The notes beneath the pieces are model-generated. The model did not search any database. It saw only the letters and a list, made by a program, of their open reading frames with translations, and was not told the origin of the DNA. Positions 9,547 to 17,010 of a DNA stretch of 64,000 nt are shown one piece after another (the stretch's first letter is position 1; each line of letters opens with the position of its first letter). The translations under genes and the position numbers were made by a program. This stretch comes from Aquirufa nivalisilvae. Its GTDB lineage: Bacteria; Bacteroidota; Bacteroidia; Cytophagales; Spirosomataceae. The DNA lies in contig NZ_SEWX01000005.1 in assembly GCF_004307455.1 (NCBI RefSeq), positions 248,001 to 312,000 of the forward strand. The letters are read 5' to 3'.

Positions 9547-9876
9547 ATGGAGCAGTTTAGTAAACAGTATTATTCAATTTCTGAAGTCGCCGAGATTTTT
9601 AAGGTGAAAACATCTAAATTGAGGTATTGGGAAACTCAATTCCCTCATTTGATGCCTAAACGCCGCTCCAGCGGAATTCGGAAATATACACCTGAGGATA
9701 TTGAGAAGATTAAAGTTTTGATTCAGTTGATTGAAGAAAAAGGTTTAACGATTGAGGGAGCTAAACAAGCTATTAATCACCGAGGAGAAGCGAAAAATAT
9801 AAATACTCCATTAATTAATCAGTTAACTGAAATTCGACAGTTTTTACAAGGACTTCGCGAGGATTTGGGAGAATGA
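9547..9876 (+). CDS. MerR-family transcriptional regulator
   Basis: The 109-residue protein is a bare MerR DNA-binding module: YSISEVAEIFKVKTSKLRYW is the helix-turn-helix plus start of the wing, and RKYTPEDIEKIKVLIQLIEE gives the second helix pair and the start of the dimerisation helix. No metal- or drug-binding domain follows, only a short Gln/Glu tail. Single-domain MerR proteins of this kind are common in Bacteroidota next to dprA. Its target is unknown; dprA begins 36 nt downstream, so the two are likely cotranscribed. Confidence 0.88.
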   Translation: MEQFSKQYYSISEVAEIFKVKTSKLRYWETQFPHLMPKRRSSGIRKYTPEDIEKIKVLIQLIEEKGLTIEGAKQAINHRGEAKNINTPLINQLTEIRQFLQGLREDLGE

Positions 9877-9912
9877 TTTTTTTCTTTCGGGAAATGATTC
9901 ATTTAAATCCCA

Positions 9913-11013
9913 ATGGAGGAAGAAAAAGTATTTCAAATAGCTCTAAGTTTAGTACCTCAAATTGGCATAGTCAATGCTCGCCGACTCATATCTTACTTAG
10001 GATCAGCCAAACAAGTTTTTCATTCGACCACCTCTGTTTTACAGAAAGTACCCCACATTGGACCCATGATTGCCCACGAGGTTAAGTCCAATCTGGTGTT
10101 GAAAGAAGCGGAAAGAATATATTCTGATTGTATTAAGGAGCGAATACAACTATTCTTTTATTTGGATGAGGGATATCCTAATCGCTTAAAACAATTATAT
10201 GATGCCCCATTGTTGTTGTATTTTAAGGGAAATGTCAATTTTCAACAAGAGAAAGTATTGGCATTGGTAGGGACTAGAAAGGCAACAGAATATGGGAAAG
10301 AGATTACTTATCAAATAGTTAAGGAATCAATAGATGATGATGTATTATTTGTTAGTGGATTGGCCTACGGAATTGACATAGCTTTACATCAAGCTTGTAT
10401 AGAAATGAATGTGCCAACTATTGCTGTTTTAGCAGGAGGATTTCAGCGAATTTATCCTTCTTTACATATTAAGTATGCACATCAAATGATGGAATTGGGT
10501 GGGATTATATCAGAGCACCCATTTCATCAAAAACCTGATCCTAGATTTTTTCCAATGAGAAATCGAATCATTGCTGGCATGTCAGATGCGACGATAGTGG
10601 TAGAAGCAGCAGAAAAGGGTGGAGCATTAATTACGGCAGAATATGCTAACAACTACCATCGAGAAGTATTTGCAGTACCAGGAAATTTGCAAAAAGTATT
10701 CTCAGAAGGTTGCAATCGCTTGATTCAGAAAAACCAAGCCAATATTTTCACAGATTGGCTCAGTTGCAAGGAACAATTAAATTGGCAATCAAATCCAAAT
10801 AAAATAGAGAAGAATAAAAGCCTGTTGTGGAGTCAATTGACAGATGATGAGAGTCAAATTTTGGCTTTGTTACACCAAGAAAAGGTGTTGGCTATGGATG
10901 AAATGGCTTGGAAATTGCAAAAAGGAATCAATCAACTGGCAATGCTTTTGTTGAACTTGGAGTTTCAAGGTTTCATAAAAACATTGCCAGGCCATCGATA
11001 TGTATTGAAATGA
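9913..11013 (+). CDS. dprA: DNA-processing protein DprA
   Basis: The 366-residue protein has an N-terminal helix-hairpin-helix-like region, the extended Rossmann fold with VGTRKATEYG, SGLAYGIDIALHQ, VLAGGFQRIYP and the phosphate/ssDNA-binding segment PMRNRIIAGMSD, then GALITAEYA, and a C-terminal winged helix (about 300-366). DprA binds incoming single-stranded DNA and loads RecA during natural transformation; recA is in this window but comEA/comEC are not. The ATG at 9913 follows the MerR gene by 36 nt. Its stop is 1 nt from the stop of convergent pyrE. Confidence 0.96.
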   Translation: MEEEKVFQIALSLVPQIGIVNARRLISYLGSAKQVFHSTTSVLQKVPHIGPMIAHEVKSNLVLKEAERIYSDCIKERIQLFFYLDEGYPNRLKQLYDAPLLLYFKGNVNFQQEKVLALVGTRKATEYGKEITYQIVKESIDDDVLFVSGLAYGIDIALHQACIEMNVPTIAVLAGGFQRIYPSLHIKYAHQMMELGGIISEHPFHQKPDPRFFPMRNRIIAGMSDATIVVEAAEKGGALITAEYANNYHREVFAVPGNLQKVFSEGCNRLIQKNQANIFTDWLSCKEQLNWQSNPNKIEKNKSLLWSQLTDDESQILALLHQEKVLAMDEMAWKLQKGINQLAMLLLNLEFQGFIKTLPGHRYVLK

Positions 11014-11014
11014 C

Positions 11015-11653
11015 TTACTTACGCCATTCACTTGGATTGATTCTCCAATCTTGTAATGTCATTAATTGAGTTTCTGTAACGTGATTTAATTTAACCGCTT
11101 CATCTATCAAGACATCATAGTTACTTAACGTAATACAAGGTATTCCATGGTTTTTGAAATTGTCTTCTGCGATTTGGAAACCATAAGTAAAGATGGCTAC
11201 CATTCCTAAGACTTCGGCACCAGCCTCTTGCAAAGCAGCGGCAGCTTTTAATGAACTACCTCCTGTGGAAATTAAATCTTCAATTAAAACAACTTTTTGC
11301 CCTTTGTCGATATGTCCTTCTATTTGATTACCCATACCATGTTTTTTAGGCTCTGGTCTTACATAACAAAAAGGAAGATCCAAATAATCAGCCACTAAGG
11401 CCCCTTGTGCGATACCTGCAGTAGCTACACCCGCGATGATTTCAACCTCAGGAAAATAGGCTTTAACGGCTGCAGATAAACAATTTTTAATGTAAGTTCT
11501 TACCTCAGGGTAGGAAAGAGAAATGCGATTGTCGCAGTAAATCGGAGAATTCCATCCAGAAGCCCATTTAAATGGTTGATCAGGTCTTAATTGGATAGCT
11601 TTTACGCTTAAAAGGTGTTGGGCAACTTCTTGTGAAATAGTAAAATCAGGCAT
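11015..11653 (-). CDS. pyrE: Orotate phosphoribosyltransferase
   Basis: I choose the ATG at 11653 (212 residues) over a TTG 15 nt upstream, because a TATTTTTG promoter element at 11681-11688 (minus) then leaves a normal short leader and the length fits the family. The PRPP-binding loop is VVLIEDLISTGGSS, with FKWASGWNSPIYCDNR near the N-terminus and the flexible loop KKHGMGNQIEG. It transfers phosphoribose from PRPP to orotate in UMP synthesis. It is monocistronic here and convergent with dprA. Confidence 0.97.
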   Translation of the reverse strand: MPDFTISQEVAQHLLSVKAIQLRPDQPFKWASGWNSPIYCDNRISLSYPEVRTYIKNCLSAAVKAYFPEVEIIAGVATAGIAQGALVADYLDLPFCYVRPEPKKHGMGNQIEGHIDKGQKVVLIEDLISTGGSSLKAAAALQEAGAEVLGMVAIFTYGFQIAEDNFKNHGIPCITLSNYDVLIDEAVKLNHVTETQLMTLQDWRINPSEWRK

Positions 11654-11680
11654 ACGAATTTGTTTCAAAGATTATAGATA

Positions 11681-11688
11681 CAAAAATA
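11681..11688 (-). promoter_or_regulatory. -7 element of the pyrE promoter
   Basis: TATTTTTG on the minus strand, 27 nt before the chosen pyrE ATG. It supports the internal ATG (11653) over the upstream TTG. Confidence 0.65.
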
Positions 11689-11720
11689 GTTTATTCAAGT
11701 TATCTTTCATTATTTAATTC

Positions 11721-11728
11721 TATTTTTG
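11721..11728 (+). promoter_or_regulatory. -7 element of the NUDIX gene promoter
   Basis: TATTTTTG, a perfect TAnnTTTG, 25 nt before the ATG at 11754. It is divergent from the pyrE element 32 nt away. No clear TTG at the matching -33 distance. Confidence 0.6.
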
Positions 11729-11753
11729 CCAACTAAAATTCTGAATTCAAACT

Positions 11754-12449
11754 ATGATATTGTTTATAGACGACCGTCCGATTCGTATTTACAAGGAATC
11801 AAAAAAACATGCCATACCATTAGGGGATGAATTCGAATTAGTCATTGATGCTCGCCTTCAGCCCGTGAGATTATCCGATTTTAAAGGGCATACGTGTATT
11901 TTGAATTTGACATTAGACCAAATGGAGAAGTTGATACATGGTTTACACCAAAAGCCAGGTGCAACTTTTGATTCCGTTTATATTTTAGTAAAGGATATAA
12001 AACCTTTCAAACAAAGGATTTTTGGCATGTATCAGTTGTTGGAAGCGGCCGGTGGTGTGGTTTTAAATTCAGAGGATAAGGTGTTGTGGATGTTACGATT
12101 GGGTAAATGGGATTTGCCCAAAGGAAAGCTTGAAAAAGGAGAGAAGTTTAAAAAGGCAGCAGTTAGAGAAGTGGAGGAAGAATGTAATGTTAAGGCAGTT
12201 TTAGATCAAAAACTTTGTACTACCTACCATACTTATACCCATAAGAATCAGCGAATACTAAAGAAAACGAAGTGGTATTTAATGAATTCAATTGTAAATA
12301 CGAAGCTAATTCCTCAGAAAGAAGAAAATATTGAAAAAGTAGAATGGTTAGGACCAGCTGCTATGAATAAAGCCATGACAAATACATATAGCTCGATACG
12401 TTATGTCATTCACCGATTTCAATTACTTTGTTCTTCTTCTAAATTATAA
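11754..12449 (+). CDS. NUDIX hydrolase with N-terminal extension
   Basis: The 231-residue protein has a NUDIX fold from about residue 95 (AAGGVVLNSEDKVLWMLRLG) with the box GKLEKGEKFKKAAVREVEEE. The catalytic REVxEE glutamates are intact, but the glycine near the box end (REUxEExGU) is Asn. The N-terminal 95 residues are not recognised as a known domain. It should hydrolyse a nucleoside diphosphate-linked substrate; which one is not visible. The last 31 nt overlap the 3' end of the convergent coaD gene. Confidence 0.88.
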   Translation: MILFIDDRPIRIYKESKKHAIPLGDEFELVIDARLQPVRLSDFKGHTCILNLTLDQMEKLIHGLHQKPGATFDSVYILVKDIKPFKQRIFGMYQLLEAAGGVVLNSEDKVLWMLRLGKWDLPKGKLEKGEKFKKAAVREVEEECNVKAVLDQKLCTTYHTYTHKNQRILKKTKWYLMNSIVNTKLIPQKEENIEKVEWLGPAAMNKAMTNTYSSIRYVIHRFQLLCSSSKL

Positions 12450-12889
12450 GGTAAATATTGATTAATTGAGCTACCATAGCGGTGCAAGTCTCGGATGATG
12501 GTAGAGCTTATGGGAGCTAAATGAGGTGAAGTAATTAAAAATACGGTTTCTAATTCTTCATTAATGTGCCTATTTACTTGCGAAATAGAGTTTTCATATT
12601 CAAAATCCGTTGTATTTCTTAATCCTCTAATGATGAAACGGGCCCCAACTTCTTTTGCTACAGTAGCAGTTAAATTTTGATATGTTACTACGCGAATAGG
12701 TTTTCCTTCAAATGTTTTCTCAATAGCTTCCTTCATTTTTTCTAAAGAAAAATACCTAGACTTGCTTGAATTGTGTCCTATGCCTATGACAATTTCATCA
12801 AATAAGGCTAATGCTCTTAAAACAATATCTTCATGGCCTTTGGTAAAAGGATCAAAGGAACCAGGAAAAAAAGCAGTTCTATGCTTCAT
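12419..12889 (-). CDS. coaD: Phosphopantetheine adenylyltransferase
   Basis: The 156-residue protein shows all CoaD hallmarks: FFPGSFDPFTKGHEDIV with the T/HxGH nucleotidyltransferase motif near the N-terminus, RGLRNTTDFEYE for substrate binding, and the C-terminal ISSTIIRDL motif. It makes dephospho-CoA from 4'-phosphopantetheine and ATP. The start overlaps the end of the DUF3822 gene by 11 nt, suggesting coupled translation, and its 3' end overlaps the convergent NUDIX gene by 31 nt. Confidence 0.98.
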   Translation of the reverse strand: MKHRTAFFPGSFDPFTKGHEDIVLRALALFDEIVIGIGHNSSKSRYFSLEKMKEAIEKTFEGKPIRVVTYQNLTATVAKEVGARFIIRGLRNTTDFEYENSISQVNRHINEELETVFLITSPHLAPISSTIIRDLHRYGSSINQYLPYNLEEEQSN

Positions 12890-13670
12890 GAGAAATGGAT
12901 GGGGTAAAAATCTTAAATTGAGCTAATTCTTCGGCTAAGATAGAATCTAATTCACCAAACCAGTGAATACTGGCTGGATTCCATTTTAAAAAATAACTAT
13001 CACGAATCGAGTGAATGTAGAAAGCTATTTCGGTGGCTTTTGAAAACGGAAATATATTGGCTAATACTAATTTGCCTGATTTTCTTAATACAATGTTAGC
13101 CTGATGGCGGTAAATAGAAATGCTTAATCCGTTATTTTGAGAATGTAACAGGAGATGTTCTAACTCATGATGATAGGATATTTGGGCCAAAGGAAACCAG
13201 TAACTTATTAAATCTTTCCATTCACTTGGAATTAAAAAGAGTAAATTGGCTGCTTCTGATGGAATATTTTGTCCATGAATTTCTTGTCCAACTAAGGTTT
13301 CTTCGCCTAATGCTTTTTCTAAAAAACCGATTCGATAAATGCGACTGTCGTATTTATGAGGAATAAGCAAAAAATGTTGATGGCAAAGAAAAACTTCAAC
13401 ATGGGTTAAATTGGATGGCGAAATTCCTTTTTTCTCCCAAAAATCCTTTTGAATTTTACTCGACTTGTTCCATTCAATATGGCCTGAGCTTAATTCCTGG
13501 CCATATTGGAATTCTAATCCATCTTCGTGCAAATGGAGAACAAGTGTGTTCAAGGAGTCAACATCAGAAGAGGAATTCAATTTTTCCAAGGCTATTGTTA
13601 GGTATAGAGGTTGAAATTGCAAAAAAAATATGGGATAGGAATAAAAATATTCATTTTTTTCTAGGCTCAA
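12879..13670 (-). CDS. DUF3822 family protein
   Basis: This 263-residue protein resembles the DUF3822 family, which is found almost only in Bacteroidota and often sits next to coaD. No catalytic motif or signal peptide is visible. Features include short acidic stretches and FPFSKATEIAFYIHSIRDSY in the C-terminal part, reminiscent of an actin/ASKHA-like fold, though I cannot confirm this. The only usable start is TTG at 13670; the frame is closed by a stop 19 nt upstream. It overlaps coaD by 11 nt. Its function is unknown. Confidence 0.82.
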   Translation of the reverse strand: MSLEKNEYFYSYPIFFLQFQPLYLTIALEKLNSSSDVDSLNTLVLHLHEDGLEFQYGQELSSGHIEWNKSSKIQKDFWEKKGISPSNLTHVEVFLCHQHFLLIPHKYDSRIYRIGFLEKALGEETLVGQEIHGQNIPSEAANLLFLIPSEWKDLISYWFPLAQISYHHELEHLLLHSQNNGLSISIYRHQANIVLRKSGKLVLANIFPFSKATEIAFYIHSIRDSYFLKWNPASIHWFGELDSILAEELAQFKIFTPSISHEA

Positions 13671-13676
13671 ATTGAG

Positions 13677-13684
13677 TAATTTTG
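13677..13684 (+). promoter_or_regulatory. -7 element of the ABC-F gene promoter
   Basis: TAATTTTG, a perfect TAnnTTTG, 23 nt before the ATG at 13708. Since transcription would begin near 13691, the in-frame ATG at 13672 cannot be used from this promoter. Confidence 0.7.
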
Positions 13685-13707
13685 CGCCTTATTTAATTAA
13701 ATACGCT

Positions 13708-15321
13708 ATGTTACAGGTGTCTAATGTTTCCCTACGATTTGGGAAGAGAGTATTATTCGAGGAAGTAAATATCAAATTTACGGAAGGAAACTGTTATGGA
13801 TTGATTGGTGCCAATGGTGCAGGTAAATCTACATTTTTAAAGATTCTTTCTGGAGAAATTGATTCTCAGACTGGAAGCGTTAGCATGAATCCTGGCGAGC
13901 GGATGTCGATTTTAAAGCAAAATCACTTTGAATTCGAAGAATTTCCTGTGCTTCAGACGGTCATTATGGGTAATAAACGCCTATATGACATTATGTTAGA
14001 AAAGGATGCCATTTATATGAAAGAGGATTTTACAGAGGAGGATGGTAACAAAGCAGCTGATTTAGAGGCGGAATTTGCTGAATTAAATGGATGGGAAGCT
14101 GAATCAGAAGCTGCTACTTTATTGAGCGGTTTAGGGATCAAAGAGGATATTCATTATTCATTATTAAAAGATATCAATGGATCGGAGAAAGTCAAAGTGC
14201 TTTTGGCGCAAGCATTATTCGGGAATCCAGATATATTATTACTAGATGAGCCTACGAACAACTTGGACATAGATTCCATCATGTGGTTAGAAGGCTATTT
14301 ACAGAATTTCAAAAATACAGTGATTGTGGTTTCTCACGATCGTCACTTTTTAGATAATGTATGTACGCATATTGCGGATCTTGATTTTGGAAAGATTCAG
14401 CTGTATGGTGGAACTTATACTTTTTGGTATGAATCATCTCAATTAGCAGCAAGACAAAGAACAGATCAAAATAAGAAGACTGATGAGAAACGTAAGGAGC
14501 TAGAAGAGTTTATTCGTCGATTCTCGGCTAACGTAGCCAAATCTAAGCAAGCTACTGCTCGTCAGAAAATGTTGGATAAGTTACAAGTGGAAGATATTAA
14601 ACCTTCATCTCGTAAGTATCCATTTATCAATTTCAAGCCTGAGCGTGAAGCTGGGGATCAATTATTAAGTGTTGATAATTTGTCCTATAAAACAGAAGAA
14701 GGAATTACTCTTTTCTCTAATTTATCGTTTACGATTAATAAAGGTGATAAAGTAGCTTTTTTAGCCAAAGATTCCTTAGCCATTACAGCTCTGTTTGACA
14801 TATTAATGGGAGAAAGAAAGGCTAGTGGTGGGGATTTTAAATGGGGAGTTACAACTACTCAAACCTATTTGCCTAATGATAATGCATCTTACTTTAAAGA
14901 TGACTCATTGAATCTGGTGGATTGGTTACGTCAGTATTCTACCGAAAAAGATGAAAGTTTTATTCGAGGGTTTTTAGGAAGAATGTTGTTTTCAGGGGAT
15001 GAAGCTTTGAAAAAATGTACAGTAATTTCCGGAGGAGAAAAGCAACGTTGTATGTTCTCCAGAATGATGTTATCGGGAGCAAACGTGCTTTTATTCGATG
15101 AGCCAACTAACCACTTGGACTTAGAGTCAATTACGGCTTTAAACAATGGGATGATTGAATTTCCTGGAACTATTTTATTCACTTGTCATGACCACCAATT
15201 GACTAACACAGTGGCTAGTCGTGTCATTGAACTTGGTTCAAAATCATGTCTAGATAAATTAATGACCTATGATGAATTCATTACTGATAGTACAGTAAAA
15301 TCGCAGCGGGTTAATTTATAA
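13708..15321 (+). CDS. ABC-F family ATPase (YbiT/YkpA type)
   Basis: The soluble 537-residue protein has two ABC domains joined by a basic linker (about residues 240-300) and no membrane segment, the mark of ribosome-associated ABC-F translation factors. Domain 1 has Walker A GANGAGKST and Walker B LLLDEPTNNLD, but its signature reads INGSEKVK in place of LSGGQ. Domain 2 has an intact signature SGGEKQR and LLFDEPTNHLD, but its Walker A reads LAKDSLAITA, without the P-loop GK[ST]. So only one composite ATP site looks canonical. ATG 13708 is preferred over ATG 13672 because the promoter -7 element lies between them. Confidence 0.94.
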   Translation: MLQVSNVSLRFGKRVLFEEVNIKFTEGNCYGLIGANGAGKSTFLKILSGEIDSQTGSVSMNPGERMSILKQNHFEFEEFPVLQTVIMGNKRLYDIMLEKDAIYMKEDFTEEDGNKAADLEAEFAELNGWEAESEAATLLSGLGIKEDIHYSLLKDINGSEKVKVLLAQALFGNPDILLLDEPTNNLDIDSIMWLEGYLQNFKNTVIVVSHDRHFLDNVCTHIADLDFGKIQLYGGTYTFWYESSQLAARQRTDQNKKTDEKRKELEEFIRRFSANVAKSKQATARQKMLDKLQVEDIKPSSRKYPFINFKPEREAGDQLLSVDNLSYKTEEGITLFSNLSFTINKGDKVAFLAKDSLAITALFDILMGERKASGGDFKWGVTTTQTYLPNDNASYFKDDSLNLVDWLRQYSTEKDESFIRGFLGRMLFSGDEALKKCTVISGGEKQRCMFSRMMLSGANVLLFDEPTNHLDLESITALNNGMIEFPGTILFTCHDHQLTNTVASRVIELGSKSCLDKLMTYDEFITDSTVKSQRVNL

Positions 15322-15323
15322 AG

Positions 15324-15431
15324 TTAGAGCTTAGATTTGTCAACTCTGATTTATCACTTAAGAATCGTCACTTACGATTTGTCAACTTAAGATTTGTCAA
15401 CTTTTTAAAAGTTGACAAATCTAAGCTCTAA
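15324..15431. repeat. Tandem 13-15-nt repeat array closed by an inverted copy
   Basis: Five contiguous units fill 15330-15400: CTTAGATTTGTCAA, CTCTGATTTATCA, CTTAAGAATCGTCA, CTTACGATTTGTCAA and CTTAAGATTTGTCAA. After an 11-nt link comes an inverted unit, TTGACAAATCTAAG, at 15412-15425. This creates two competing stems: the outer 22-bp perfect pairing of 15324-15345 with 15410-15431, and the inner 16-bp perfect pairing of 15390-15405 with 15407-15422. It lies between the convergent ABC-F and oxidoreductase genes and may act as a bidirectional terminator. Its origin is unknown. Confidence 0.85.
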
Positions 15432-15512
15432 GATGACAGTTTCAATGCTCACTGAACAAAGCTATTCGAAAAATTCAAATTCAAGCTGTAAGTAGTTGAT
15501 AATCAATATCAA

Positions 15513-16904
15513 TTACTTGGCTTTTTTTACTTTCATATTCAAAGCATCCCATTCAATTGGTTTGCCTATTTCCACGGATGTATTGCATAAAACCGAAGGT
15601 CCAGCCGCTCTTAATCCAAATGAGGCATCTTCAAATACAGGTTTACCAGTTCTAATCGAATCAAAGAAATTGATAAAGTGATCTAAACGGTCATCATAAC
15701 CTTGAGGGGCATTGAATTCTATTTCATCCAATACTTTCATTCTTCTATCATCTGGACTATACTTAGCATTATAATCAGCTAACATGGCGTCTTGCATGGA
15801 TTTTGGGAAACTTTCCAAAGAATCATATCCTCCCATACTAGCTACTTTAGCTCTTTTGAAATGCTTGATTTTAATGCCTCTATTTTTCACTTCAATAACA
15901 CCTTCTGTACCAATTAGTCGAGTCCCTTCACCTCCACCAGCTCCATCAGCCAAATTGACACGGGTCATGAATTGAAAGGCATTATGATTCTCCGTTTTTC
16001 CATAAGTCATAAATCCAGTTAATAAATCATATGCATCACGTCCATCCTTCCAATAATTTAGGGCACCTTGAGCATAAATTCTTTCTGGTCCTAATGAATT
16101 GGTTACCGTATGTAATCCAGTAACATTATGAACAAATAGATCACCAGCTACTCCCGTTCCATAGGCTTTGTAATTTCTCCAACGGAAAAAGCGAACTGGA
16201 TCAAATGGCACCTTAGGTGCATCTCCTAAAAACGTATCCCATGAAACAGTTTGCAAACTAGCATCTGTCGGAATGGAATATTGCCATGCGCCATTGGCTG
16301 AATTTCGATCAGTATAAGCTTCTACATAAGTTATTTCACCAATGGTTCCTTGTTGATAATATTTACGGGCCTCCTGAAATACGACAGAACTTGCACGTTG
16401 AGAACCAACTTGTAGAACTTTTCCACTTGCTTTTTGGGCAGCAACAACAGCTAATCCTTCTTCCACATGGTGAACCATCGGTTTTTCACAATACACATGT
16501 TTACCAGCTTTAAGCGCATCAATCGTAATGTGGTCATGCCAATGGTCACTCGTACAAACTAATACAGCATCGATGTCTTTACGGGCTAAAATCTCTTTGT
16601 AATTTCTAGTTACAAAAATATCTTTACCCCATTTTTCTTGTGCACGATCTAATCTACCTTGGTATAAATCGGCTACTGCCACCAATTCTACGCCTGGCAC
16701 TTTAAGTGCTGTTGTCGTATCATAATGACCAATAATACCTGATCCAATCAATCCTATGCGAATGGTGTCGTTTGGACTTACTTTAATTTTTTCTAATATC
16801 TGTGGCAATGGCCTTTCATCAGCTCCTAGCAAAGGAATTCCTCCCAGAAGGAGGGATGTACCAGCACTGAGCGATTGAATAAATTGGCGTCTACTTTTTT
16901 CCAT
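15513..16904 (-). CDS. Gfo/Idh/MocA-family oxidoreductase, Tat-exported
   Basis: The 463-residue protein opens with a twin-arginine signal (KSRRQFIQSLSAG, then hydrophobic TSLLLGGIPLLGA). The NAD(P)-binding Rossmann fold follows (IRIGLIGSGIIGHYD), then EKPMVHH, the Lys-Pro motif of Gfo/Idh/MocA enzymes, and the C-terminal alpha/beta domain (GTEGVIEVKNRGIKI). Tat export of a pre-folded enzyme with bound cofactor fits this family in Bacteroidota; tatA is present at 57.6 kb. The substrate, probably a sugar or polyol derivative, is not evident. It is monocistronic, convergent with the ABC-F gene. Confidence 0.9.
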   Translation of the reverse strand: MEKSRRQFIQSLSAGTSLLLGGIPLLGADERPLPQILEKIKVSPNDTIRIGLIGSGIIGHYDTTTALKVPGVELVAVADLYQGRLDRAQEKWGKDIFVTRNYKEILARKDIDAVLVCTSDHWHDHITIDALKAGKHVYCEKPMVHHVEEGLAVVAAQKASGKVLQVGSQRASSVVFQEARKYYQQGTIGEITYVEAYTDRNSANGAWQYSIPTDASLQTVSWDTFLGDAPKVPFDPVRFFRWRNYKAYGTGVAGDLFVHNVTGLHTVTNSLGPERIYAQGALNYWKDGRDAYDLLTGFMTYGKTENHNAFQFMTRVNLADGAGGGEGTRLIGTEGVIEVKNRGIKIKHFKRAKVASMGGYDSLESFPKSMQDAMLADYNAKYSPDDRRMKVLDEIEFNAPQGYDDRLDHFINFFDSIRTGKPVFEDASFGLRAAGPSVLCNTSVEIGKPIEWDALNMKVKKAK

Positions 16905-16949
16905 GTGTTTGTAGCTTTTGTGTTTTCCAAATTACAAATTATCTGGAAA

Positions 16950-16990
16950 TAAAAAACCCTAATCTAACCTGCAAAGGAAAAATTAGGGTT
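16950..16990 (-). terminator. Rho-independent terminator of the gapN-like gene
   Basis: On the minus strand AACCCTAAT pairs with ATTAGGGTT (9 bp, arms at 16955-16963 and 16982-16990), followed directly by a run of six T. It sits 20 nt behind the stop of the dehydrogenase gene. Confidence 0.8.
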
Positions 16991-17010
16991 CTTGAAAAAA
17001 CGTTAAACTC

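Noticed and set aside
13672-13707. In-frame ATG at 13672 as the start of the ABC-F gene
   Set aside because: The promoter -7 box TAATTTTG (13677-13684) lies downstream of it, and the extra residues have no family match.
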